The notes beneath the pieces were generated by a model. It did no database searches, was not told where the DNA came from, and saw nothing but the letters and a program-made list of their open reading frames with translations. Shown here piece by piece: positions 1-6,799 of a DNA stretch of 6,799 bases. The translations under genes were made by a program, and so were the position numbers. Each line of letters begins with the position of its first letter. Within the stretch, counting starts at the first letter, position 1. The stretch is from JAABYT01 sp041581935 (GTDB lineage Bacteria; Pseudomonadota; Gammaproteobacteria; HK1): NCBI GenBank assembly GCA_041581935.1, contig JBFICP010000176.1, forward strand, positions 1-6,799, in the 5' to 3' direction.

Positions 1-147
1 GCGGATACAGCCGACGACGTCTGGCTGAGGCCTTACGAGAAGGACTGGGGCGTGGAAGACTCCATGCGCGAGTATCTCACCTGGGAGGTGGGACTGGTGG
101 AGCAGCTCGAGCGCGACGGCACGGCCCGATTTCAACCCCGCCGCTGA
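1..147 (+). CDS. C-terminal end of an unidentified protein (5' part outside window)
   Basis: The frame is open from the first base and ends at TGA 145-147, giving 48 residues. The tail is acidic and Trp-rich (DDVWLRPYEKDWGVEDSMRE) and ends in a basic QPRR. It contains no motif I can assign to a family. The next gene (DUF2797) starts only 3 bases after the stop, so the two are probably co-transcribed. I considered a YeaC/DUF1315-type protein because of the DUF2797 neighbour, but these residues do not resemble what I remember of that family, so I assign no function. That the frame is coding is inferred from its uninterrupted reading and the tight spacing to the next gene. Confidence 0.6.
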   Translation, partial: ADTADDVWLRPYEKDWGVEDSMREYLTWEVGLVEQLERDGTARFQPRR

Positions 148-150
148 CTT

Positions 151-996
151 GTGTCGCCGACGCCGATGCCCTTATCAGCCCTGGTCGGCAATTTGCGCAA
201 GATGCGCGTCGAGGCCGCAGAGCCGATTCTTTATACGATGCCTGTCGGCGAGGAGTCGGTGCCGCTCAATCCGCTACTCGGAGCGTCCATCGGCATTCGT
301 CATACGGGCAACATTCACTGCATCGCCTGCGGCCGCAGCACCACCAAGAGCTTCAATCAGGGTCACTGTTTCCCGTGCTTTCGCGATCTCGCGAGCTGCG
401 ACGGCTGCATCGTGCGCCCCGAGCGTTGCCATTACCATCTGGGAACCTGCCGCCAGCCCGAGTGGGGTGAGGCACACTGCATGCGACCCCATGTGGTCTA
501 CCTGGCCAACTCCTCGGGGGTCAAGGTGGGAATCACCCGGGAGTCACAGCTGCCGACCCGTTGGATCGATCAGGGCGCCGCCCAGGCTCTGCCCATCGCC
601 CGCGCTGCGAGTCGCCGATTGTCGGGACTCATGGAGGTGGAATTCAAGGACCACGTCTCGGATCGCACCGACTGGCGACGCATGCTGAAGGGCGAGCCCG
701 AGGTCGAGGATCTGACCGCGCACCGGGACGCTCTGCTGGCCCGCTGCGGGGACCGGCTGTCGAGCCTCACCGATTGTCACGACAGCGCGGCACCCGAGAT
801 TATCCCGGATGCCGAATGTCGCGCATTCCTCTATCCGGTGCTCGAGTATCCCGAGCGCGTGAAGGCCATCAATCTGGACAAGACACCACAGGTGCGGGGC
901 ACCCTGCTCGGTATAAAGGGTCAGTACCTCATCTTCGATACCGGCGTGCTCAACGTGCGGAAATACGGCGGATACGAGATCGAGCTGGCACTCTAG
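151..996 (+). CDS. DUF2797 family protein, Cys-rich with a GIY-YIG-like segment
   Basis: A 281-residue protein of unknown function. Residues 57-110 hold nine cysteines: C57-x2-C60, C73-x2-C76 and C83-x2-C86, followed by C93, C100 and C110. This spacing suggests one or two zinc-binding knuckles. Residues 115-145 read VVYLANSSGVKVGIT followed by RWIDQGA, which resembles the core of GIY-YIG/T5orf172 nuclease folds (VYLA for GIY, VGIT for YIG, then a conserved Arg). That link is my inference, not a demonstrated activity. The C-terminus (NLDKT, GTLLGIKGQYLIFDTGVLNVRKY) matches my recollection of DUF2797 proteins from Pseudomonas, and the length is normal for the family. The start is uncertain: GTG 151 and ATG 166 are both in frame and neither has a good Shine-Dalgarno sequence. 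GTG 151 was chosen because it lies 3 bases after the upstream stop, as in a coupled operon. There is no signal peptide, so it is likely cytoplasmic. Confidence 0.88.
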   Translation: MSPTPMPLSALVGNLRKMRVEAAEPILYTMPVGEESVPLNPLLGASIGIRHTGNIHCIACGRSTTKSFNQGHCFPCFRDLASCDGCIVRPERCHYHLGTCRQPEWGEAHCMRPHVVYLANSSGVKVGITRESQLPTRWIDQGAAQALPIARAASRRLSGLMEVEFKDHVSDRTDWRRMLKGEPEVEDLTAHRDALLARCGDRLSSLTDCHDSAAPEIIPDAECRAFLYPVLEYPERVKAINLDKTPQVRGTLLGIKGQYLIFDTGVLNVRKYGGYEIELAL

Positions 997-1036
997 TCGA
1001 CGCGCACGAGGAAGGGCGTCGAGGCGGGCGTGCGCG
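997..1036. terminator. Possible hairpin(s) between convergent genes
   Basis: Two inverted repeats overlap directly after the DUF2797 stop. TCGACGC (997-1003) pairs with GCGTCGA (1016-1022), a 7-bp stem with a 12-base loop. CGCGCACG (1001-1008) pairs with CGTGCGCG (1029-1036), an 8-bp stem with a 20-base loop. They share bases 1001-1003, so they exclude each other. The place between two convergent genes suits a bidirectional terminator. However, neither stem is followed by a T-run on either strand, so rho-independent termination is doubtful. Confidence 0.3.
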
Positions 1037-1061
1037 CTCTCATGAAAGTCGTCGAATCGGA

Positions 1062-3221
1062 TTACTGCGCGCTTGCGAGGCGCACGTAGGCGTTGTATCG
1101 ATTTCGGATCTTGCGCACGTAGTCGACGGTCTCGCTTCCTCGCGCGTAGCCGTGCGTGGCCAGCTGGTAAAAGCTGCGGCGCGACAGAAGCAGCATCGCG
1201 CGCTCGACGTTGTTGAACCATCGGTCAGGATTCCAACCCATCTTTCGCGCGAGGTCCCTCGCGTCGCGCACGTGACCGAGTCCCGCGTTGTAGGCGGCGA
1301 GTGTGAACCACATTCGATCCTGCACCGTAAGCTCCGATTCGAAGCGTTCGTGCAGCCACGCGAGATAACGTACGCCGGTCTCGATGCTCGTATCGACGCC
1401 GTGCAGATCTTCGACGCCGAACAGTTCCCCCGTAGTTGGTAGAATTTGCATAAGGCCCCGCGCGCCGGCCCAGGATTCCGCCATCGGGTCGAATCGGCTT
1501 TCCTGGTACATCTGCGCGACAATGAGCGCCCAGTCGAATCCATACTCCTCGGCGTACTTCTGTACCTGCTCATCGTAGGGCGAGATATTTCCCTTCGCTG
1601 AGTACTCCTGATGCGCGGCTACATGATCGCGAATGCGGCGCGAGTTCTCGAAATACTTGTTGTACACGAAGTTGAAAAAACGGCCCTTGTACTCCTTTTC
1701 CAGGAACTTGTTGAGTGCCGCAAGGAGCTCCTTGTCTTCTTTCCGGACCGCCCACCCGTGGGCGACGGGACCGTTCAAAGTCAATGCCGGCTTGATATCG
1801 TTGCGCCAGATGAGCTCGACGCTCAGGATGTGGCTGTCGGAGACGGTGAGGTCGTATTCTCCGGATGCCACTCGTGCAATGATCTCCTCCGTCTCCATGG
1901 TATCGGGTGCCGGCACCAGATTGAAATCGATGCCCTCGTCGCGCAGCTTCTGCATCGTCGACCACGACGAGCTCGAACGTCTGATTACGACGGTGCGACC
2001 GGTGAGATCTTCGGGTCCGGAAATCGCCGGTTCATCGGCACGTGCCACCAGCTCCTCGGTGACAAGGTTATACGGATTCGAGAAAGCGATGTCCTGCTGC
2101 GCGTGTTCGTCGGTGATCGCCATCGACGCCGCAATGAGGTCGCCGCCACCTGCCTTCAATGTCGGTATGAGATCGCTCCAGCGATTCGGCACTACCATTT
2201 CAAGCTGTAAACCGTGACGATCGGCAAATCGTTTCATGAGCTCGTATTCGAACCCGAGGAACTGCCCACGCCAGACAAAATAGGTCGCAGCATTGTTGCG
2301 TGTGAGAACGCGAAGCACCTGTCTATTCTTGATGCCCGACAAATCGTCCTTATATATGGCCTGACTCTGTTTCTTCAGTTGCTCTCGGCCGAGAAAACTG
2401 TTCAGTGCCGCGAGTAGATCGGCCGCCTCCGGATTCACACCCCAGGCAATCGTGCTGTCGCGGGTGAGTCCGTCGACCACCTTGAGATCCGGCCACTGAT
2501 CCGACGTGGCGTCGAGCTGGCTGATGTCCACCGCCGCGATGTCGTACTCGCCGCTGGAAACGCCGCTCAATATCGCGTAAGCGGGAATATGCTCGGGGAG
2601 CAGGCGCAGCTCGATGCCCGCGTGCTGATTGCGGATTTCTATCAGTAAGTTCGAGAACGACGAGCGCTCGCGCACCGCCACCTCGCGCCCGACCAGATCT
2701 GCCGGACTATGAATCTCGTCGCCGACGCGCACCACGAGTTTTTCACGCACCGTGTCGATGGGAACCGTGAACGCAACCTTGTCTTTGCGGCTATCAGTGA
2801 TTGTCAAGTTGGCAGCGATGAGATCTGCCTTGCCCGAACGCAGACTCGGAATCAAGTCTTCCCAACGGTCGACATGTATCCAGTCGAGCTCCAGGTAGTG
2901 CTTTTCTGCAAAGCGCTTGACGAGCTCAATCTCGTATTCATGTGAGGAAGCGACATCCGGCGGATAACTGAGCGCGGTACGCACGTTGGGCAAAAGCACG
3001 CGAAGCTCGCGCCGCCAGCGGATTTGCTTGAGATCGGCGATTGCCTGCCCGCCCGCGCTGCGGCTTCTCGTGATATCAGAAGCAGTCTGATCTGCGAGCG
3101 ACCGATCGGAGGAGGGCGACAAATCCCAGGTAGCCACGCCCAATGCGATGCCGACAACTATCGCAAGAGCGGTAATACCCGTATGTCTGCTGCTTGCCTT
3201 GGGAGCGCGGAGTTCATGCAT
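1062..3221 (-). CDS. mltF: MltF-like membrane-anchored lytic transglycosylase with two tandem solute-binding domains
   Basis: A 719-residue protein. It should cleave peptidoglycan glycan strands non-hydrolytically (GH23, SLT domain) on the periplasmic side of the inner membrane. Residues 15-32 form one hydrophobic segment without a lipobox Cys, so it is a signal anchor rather than a lipoprotein. Residues about 73-286 and 302-520 are two SBP_bac_3-like domains. Each starts LRVL, then has EYE(I)ELxKRFA, RWxDLIPxLxxGxxDLIAA and ITD, and each contains a SGEYD repeat. The SLT domain spans about 548-711, with catalytic Glu574 in YQESR, GLMQILPTTG (from 589) and AAYNAG (642-647). Known MltF proteins are near 500 residues with one sensor domain; here that domain is doubled. 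The first copy keeps the ligand-type Arg (ITDSR, R145); the second has His373 there. The start is ATG 3221, with GAGAGG 10 bases upstream and an N-terminus fitting a signal anchor. A TTG at 3293 would add 24 unlikely residues. The symbol is by architecture, not proven orthology. Confidence 0.9.
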   Translation of the reverse strand: MHELRAPKASSRHTGITALAIVVGIALGVATWDLSPSSDRSLADQTASDITRSRSAGGQAIADLKQIRWRRELRVLLPNVRTALSYPPDVASSHEYEIELVKRFAEKHYLELDWIHVDRWEDLIPSLRSGKADLIAANLTITDSRKDKVAFTVPIDTVREKLVVRVGDEIHSPADLVGREVAVRERSSFSNLLIEIRNQHAGIELRLLPEHIPAYAILSGVSSGEYDIAAVDISQLDATSDQWPDLKVVDGLTRDSTIAWGVNPEAADLLAALNSFLGREQLKKQSQAIYKDDLSGIKNRQVLRVLTRNNAATYFVWRGQFLGFEYELMKRFADRHGLQLEMVVPNRWSDLIPTLKAGGGDLIAASMAITDEHAQQDIAFSNPYNLVTEELVARADEPAISGPEDLTGRTVVIRRSSSSWSTMQKLRDEGIDFNLVPAPDTMETEEIIARVASGEYDLTVSDSHILSVELIWRNDIKPALTLNGPVAHGWAVRKEDKELLAALNKFLEKEYKGRFFNFVYNKYFENSRRIRDHVAAHQEYSAKGNISPYDEQVQKYAEEYGFDWALIVAQMYQESRFDPMAESWAGARGLMQILPTTGELFGVEDLHGVDTSIETGVRYLAWLHERFESELTVQDRMWFTLAAYNAGLGHVRDARDLARKMGWNPDRWFNNVERAMLLLSRRSFYQLATHGYARGSETVDYVRKIRNRYNAYVRLASAQ

Positions 3222-3364
3222 AGTCGAACTGCCTCTCGCATGCGAAACGAGCGATCCGCACCTGCCGGTGCATGACCACCAGAATCGCTGCAACGGCCGC
3301 CCAAAAGGACGGCCATCCTCTCACCCATGCGCATCGCCGGCGCTCCTCCCCAAGGCGATCCGTT
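3222..3364. other. Intergenic gap upstream of the MltF-like gene
   Basis: 143 bases between the mmsA stop and the MltF-like start, both genes on the minus strand. I see no convincing -35/-10 pair. Two weak inverted repeats are present: ATCGCC (3333-3338) with GGCGAT (3354-3359), and GGCCG (3295-3299) with CGGCC (3310-3314). The first lies just behind the mmsA stop and could weakly attenuate readthrough, but neither has a T-run. Whether the MltF-like gene has its own promoter here or is read from mmsA cannot be settled from the sequence. Confidence 0.4.
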
Positions 3365-4906
<1,542 letters not shown>

Positions 4907-4911
4907 GAATT

Positions 4912-4918
4912 CCTCCTT
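4912..4918 (-). promoter_or_regulatory. Strong Shine-Dalgarno sequence of mmsA
   Basis: On the minus strand the bases read AAGGAGG, followed by a 5-base spacer (AATTC) and ATG 4906-4904. This is close to full complementarity with the 16S rRNA 3' end. It fixes the start codon of mmsA and predicts efficient translation. Confidence 0.85.
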
Positions 4919-4944
4919 CCTGTGCTCCCTGAGGCGTGCCGCCC

Positions 4945-4981
4945 GCTAGGCTCCTGGGGCGGTTGCGGCGAAGAGCCTAGC
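4945..4981. repeat. Perfect 9-bp inverted repeat between mmsA and hinT
   Basis: GCTAGGCTC (4945-4953) and GAGCCTAGC (4973-4981) are exact reverse complements separated by 19 bases (arm centres 28 bp apart). The repeat lies 39-75 bases upstream of the mmsA start and about 150 bases upstream of hinT. It could be a two-site operator for a dimeric regulator of mmsA or a hairpin in the mmsA 5' leader. With no T-run after either arm, a plain terminator is less likely. The rest of the 4907-5132 gap shows no clear sigma-70 promoter on either strand. The symmetry is seen directly; the role is inferred. Confidence 0.55.
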
Positions 4982-5132
4982 ATACCGTAAATGGTCGAGT
5001 TTTGGAGGTACTTACATTCCCAATGGGTGGCCGCTGGGCACCCGGACGGGCGCGTTTGTGAGCGCAGGATGTATGGTGTTTGCCGCGCGTCTCGCCGAAG
5101 ATGCGAGCGCCCATGCAGCAGGGAGTTCAATC

Positions 5133-5480
5133 ATGTCGACCATTTTCTCCAAGATCGTGCGCGGCGAGGCGCAGGCGGATATCGTTTATCAGGATGAGCG
5201 AGTGACCTGCTTTCGCGACATCAACCCGGCCGCCCCGGTGCACATTCTGATCATCCCCAACAAGGAGATCGCCACCGTGAACGATCTCGGCGAGGAAGAC
5301 GAGGCGCTTGCGGGCTACATGCTGTTGACGGCCAAACGTCTCGCCCGGGAGGCGGGTATCGACGAGAGTGGCTATCGGTTGATCATCAACTGCAACCGCG
5401 ACGGCGGCCAGGTCGTGGATCATCTGCATCTGCATCTCATGGGCGGGCGCCCCATGGGTCCGATGGTGGTACGGATGTAG
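5133..5480 (+). CDS. hinT: HIT-family purine nucleoside phosphoramidase HinT
   Basis: A 115-residue cytoplasmic protein of the histidine triad superfamily, HinT branch. Known HinT proteins hydrolyse adenosine 5'-phosphoramidates and lysyl-AMP as homodimers. It begins IFSKIVRGEAQADIVYQDE, typical of the family. His37 lies in PVHILIIPNKEI. The nucleotide-binding and catalytic segment is NCNRDGGQVVDHLHLHLMGG, with the triad His97-x-His99-x-His101. The C-terminus GGRPMGPMV is also typical. Length is normal (E. coli HinT has 119 residues). The start is ATG 5133, preceded by GGGAG with a 7-base spacer; an upstream in-frame GTG at 5058 would add 25 residues with no family similarity. No clear promoter was found. 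It is followed after 75 bases by lexA, which has its own SOS-controlled promoter, so co-transcription by readthrough is possible but not required. Confidence 0.96.
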   Translation: MSTIFSKIVRGEAQADIVYQDERVTCFRDINPAAPVHILIIPNKEIATVNDLGEEDEALAGYMLLTAKRLAREAGIDESGYRLIINCNRDGGQVVDHLHLHLMGGRPMGPMVVRM

Positions 5481-5506
5481 ACGCGGCGGCGTGTACTGTA
5501 TATATT
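5478..5506 (+). promoter_or_regulatory. Putative sigma-70 promoter of lexA
   Basis: TAGACG (5478-5483, 4 of 6 to TTGACA) and TATATT (5501-5506, 5 of 6 to TATAAT) are separated by 17 bases. This would start transcription near 5513, giving a leader of about 43 bases. The -10 lies inside the LexA box, so bound LexA would block the polymerase, an arrangement known for SOS promoters. An alternative -35 is TTGACA at 5505-5510, but no -10-like hexamer follows it at proper spacing. Confidence 0.45.
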
Positions 5507-5511
5507 GACAG
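5496..5511 (+). promoter_or_regulatory. LexA binding site (SOS box) upstream of lexA
   Basis: CTGTATATATTGACAG fits the E. coli-type LexA box CTG-N10-CAG exactly, with an AT-rich centre. With the flanks (5494-5513) I count 16 of 20 matches to the consensus TACTGTATATATATACAGTA. It lies 45 to 60 bases before the lexA start, where autoregulatory boxes of lexA genes are normally found, and the encoded LexA has the matching DNA-recognition helix. Only one box was found; E. coli lexA has two. Confidence 0.93.
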
Positions 5512-5555
5512 CCTCTGCAGATGCAGACCAAAACCCGTGGAGCGGGACCGACTCG

Positions 5556-6167
5556 ATGTTGCCACTCACCCAGCGCCAACTTCAGGTTCTCCTCTTCGTC
5601 CAGGAATTCATGCAGGAGGAAGGGTTCCCGCCGACCCGTGCCGAGATCGCCGAAGGGCTCGGTTTTCGCTCGGTCAACGCCGCCGAGGACCATCTCAAGG
5701 CGCTGGTGCGCAAGCAAGCCATCGAGATCCTGCCCGGCACCTCGCGGGGGATCCGCCTGCTGGGAGAGGCCGCCGAGAGCGGCTTGCCGGTGGTCGGCCG
5801 GGTGGCGGCGGGGAAGCCGATTCTCGCCGAGCAGCACATCGAGCGGCACTATCAGGTCGACAGCCGTCTTTTCCGCCCCCGCGCCCACTATCTGCTGCGT
5901 GTGAAGGGCCTGAGCATGCGCGACGCCGGGATTCTCGACGGCGATTTGCTGGCCGTGCACCGACAGCCCACCGCGGACAACGGCGCTATCGTCGTGGCCC
6001 GCATCGACGACGAGGTGACCGTGAAGCGTTTCCGGCGGCGCGGCAACACGGTGCGTCTGATGCCGGAGAACCAAGATTTCCCGACCGTGGTCGTGGATCT
6101 GCGCCGCGAATCCCTGGTCATCGAAGGCATCGGTGTGGGCGTGATCCGCAGCCGCCGCAAGCTGTGA
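5556..6167 (+). CDS. lexA: LexA repressor, SOS regulator with self-cleaving peptidase S24 domain
   Basis: A 203-residue transcriptional repressor; E. coli LexA has 202. Residues 1-70 are the winged helix-turn-helix: PPTRAEIAEGLGFRSVNAAEDHLKAL (25-50) holds the recognition helix, nearly identical to E. coli, which fits the E. coli-type box upstream. The cleavage site is Ala85-Gly86 in GRVAAGKP. The catalytic dyad is Ser120 (KGLSM) and Lys157 (VTVKRF), so RecA*-stimulated self-cleavage should be intact. LLRVKGLSMRDAGILDGDLLAVHR and ARIDDEVTVKRF are the conserved S24 core. The start is ATG 5556, giving the family N-terminus MLPLTQRQ. A TTG at 5505 in frame is rejected because it lies inside the LexA box. 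The ribosome site is weak (CGGGA, 8 bases before ATG). The stop codon overlaps the imuA start. The gene controls itself and, by position, imuA and the following gene. Confidence 0.97.
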   Translation: MLPLTQRQLQVLLFVQEFMQEEGFPPTRAEIAEGLGFRSVNAAEDHLKALVRKQAIEILPGTSRGIRLLGEAAESGLPVVGRVAAGKPILAEQHIERHYQVDSRLFRPRAHYLLRVKGLSMRDAGILDGDLLAVHRQPTADNGAIVVARIDDEVTVKRFRRRGNTVRLMPENQDFPTVVVDLRRESLVIEGIGVGVIRSRRKL

Positions 6168-6772
6168 GCGCAGTGCTCGAGCAGCTGCGACGTCACCCCG
6201 CCATCTGGCGCCGGCGGGCGCCGCCGGCGAATACCCTGTCCACGGGTTTTCCGGCTCTGGACGCGGTGTTGCCCGATGCCGGCTGGCCTCTGGGTGCGCT
6301 CACCGAGATCCTGGTATCCCGCGAGGGCACGGGAGAGCTGCGCCTGGTGATGCCCGCGCTCGCCGAGCTGGCTGCCAGAGGCCGCTGGCTCGCGTGGGTG
6401 GCACCACCCTACGTGCCCTATGCGCCGGCGCTCGTAGCCCGGGGTATCGTGCTGCCGCGGCTCCTGTGGGTGCGAAGCCGGCATACCGCGCAGCAGCTGT
6501 GGAGCGCGGAGCAGGCGTTGCGCTCGGGGGCGTGCGGCGCGGTGCTCGCGTGGCTGTCCCGGGTGCATCCGCGACGTCTGCGCCGCCTGCAGCTGGCGGC
6601 GGAAAACGCCGGTGCCTGGGCGCTGCTGTTTCGCGCCGAGGCAGCGCGCGGTGACGGGTCGCCCGCGTCGCTGCGGCTGTGCGTTACCCCCGGTCCGCGG
6701 GGGCTCGCGGTGCACGTGCTCAAGTGCCGGGGCAAACCGGGTGCCCGGATGGAGATCGCCCTGGATGAGTAA
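6164..6772 (+). CDS. imuA: ImuA, RecA/SulA-like translesion synthesis accessory protein
   Basis: A 202-residue protein of the ImuA (SulA-like, COG5404) family, which works with ImuB and the DnaE2 polymerase in damage-induced mutagenesis. Family signatures are LSTGFPALDAVLPDAGWPLGALTEIL (25-50), SREGTGELRLVMPALAELAARGRWLAWVAPPYVPYAPALVARGI (52-95), WSAEQALRSGACGAVLAW (113-130) and RRLQLAAENAGAWALLFR (140-157). The fold is RecA-like, but the P-loop position reads SREGTGE with no GKT/S, so ATP hydrolysis in the RecA manner is unlikely. This is usual for the family as I know it. The start is GTG 6164, overlapping the lexA stop by four bases (GTGA), a sign of translational coupling; GTG 6173 is an in-frame alternative. 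It has no promoter or SOS box of its own, so it depends on the lexA box. The end overlaps the next start. Confidence 0.93.
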   Translation: MSAVLEQLRRHPAIWRRRAPPANTLSTGFPALDAVLPDAGWPLGALTEILVSREGTGELRLVMPALAELAARGRWLAWVAPPYVPYAPALVARGIVLPRLLWVRSRHTAQQLWSAEQALRSGACGAVLAWLSRVHPRRLRRLQLAAENAGAWALLFRAEAARGDGSPASLRLCVTPGPRGLAVHVLKCRGKPGARMEIALDE

Positions 6773-6799
6773 TCATGCGCACGCGAGCATCAAGGGAGA
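6765..6799 (+). CDS. Start of a third gene of the lexA-imuA operon, probably imuB (truncated by window end)
   Basis: ATG 6765 lies inside the last codons of imuA (ATGAGTAA, 8-base overlap) and opens a frame that runs to the window end (MSNHAHASIKG). A GGAG sits 10 bases upstream. A second ATG at 6775, three bases after the imuA stop, opens another frame (MRTRASRE); the window is too short to choose between them. Eleven codons carry no family signal. The expectation of ImuB, a Y-family polymerase-like protein that binds the beta clamp, rests only on the known lexA-imuA-imuB-dnaE2 gene order. Confidence 0.5.
   Translation, partial: MSNHAHASIKG

Noticed and set aside
151..688. Arg/Ser/Ala-rich overlapping frame on the plus strand within the DUF2797 gene
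   Set aside because: Its composition is that of a shifted frame of GC-rich coding DNA, and the overlapping DUF2797 frame has strong family motifs.
3222..3293. TTG start for the MltF-like protein adding 24 residues
   Set aside because: The added residues (WWSCTGRCG...) would precede the signal anchor and look non-coding. ATG 3221 has a purine-rich ribosome site and leaves a normal signal anchor.
5058..5132. Upstream GTG start for hinT
   Set aside because: It adds 25 residues with no similarity to HIT proteins, while ATG 5133 has a good ribosome site and gives the standard N-terminus.
5505..5555. Upstream TTG start for lexA adding 17 residues
   Set aside because: The TTG sits within the LexA box and likely upstream of the transcription start. 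The family N-terminus begins at the ATG at 5556.
5127..6074. Long minus-strand frame opposite hinT and lexA
   Set aside because: It covers two clearly identified genes and the SOS box on the other strand, and its His/Arg/Gly-rich translation has no domain signature.
5537..6163. Plus-strand frame running through lexA in front of imuA
   Set aside because: It is the out-of-frame reading of lexA and is Arg/Pro/Gly-rich. Only the part from GTG 6164 on has ImuA family similarity, so this is not an N-terminal extension of ImuA.

Overview
The window comes from a GC-rich bacterial chromosome, most likely a gammaproteobacterium. The main reasons are a LexA that follows the Escherichia coli protein almost residue for residue through its helix-turn-helix and protease domain, an E. 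coli-type LexA box (CTG-N10-CAG), an imuA gene of the LexA/ImuA mutagenesis cassette type, and a DUF2797 protein of the kind seen in Pseudomonas and relatives. No mobile element, tRNA, rRNA or CRISPR array was found. The region reads as ordinary chromosomal housekeeping and stress-response DNA, with some unusual details.

Layout from left to right. (1) 1-996, plus strand: the last 48 codons of an unidentified gene, then 3 bases later a Cys-rich DUF2797 protein, probably in one operon. (2) 997-1061: a short convergent gap with two overlapping, mutually exclusive inverted repeats. (3) 1062-3221, minus strand: a membrane-anchored lytic transglycosylase of the MltF type, with two tandem solute-binding (SBP_bac_3-like) domains ahead of the catalytic SLT domain instead of the usual one. 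(4) 3222-3364: a gap without a gene. (5) 3365-4906, minus strand: CoA-acylating methylmalonate-semialdehyde dehydrogenase (mmsA), with a near-ideal Shine-Dalgarno sequence. (6) 4907-5132: a divergent intergenic region with a perfect 9-bp inverted repeat. (7) 5133-5480, plus strand: the HIT-family protein HinT. (8) 5481-5555: a short gap with a strong LexA (SOS) box. (9) 5556 to the end, plus strand: lexA, imuA and the first codons of a third gene. All three overlap at their stop/start junctions, so they look like one translationally coupled SOS operon.

How the genes work together. The right end is a self-regulated DNA-damage module. LexA represses its own promoter and, by position, also imuA and the next gene (probably imuB, a Y-family polymerase-like protein, whose identity lies outside the window). 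ImuA and ImuB normally act with the DnaE2 polymerase in damage-induced mutagenesis. The left and middle genes (DUF2797, MltF-like, mmsA, hinT) show no clear functional link to one another. No wholly new system is evident. The items most worth a second look are the duplicated and diverged sensor domains of the transglycosylase, the lexA-imuA cassette under one SOS box, and the inverted repeat in front of mmsA.
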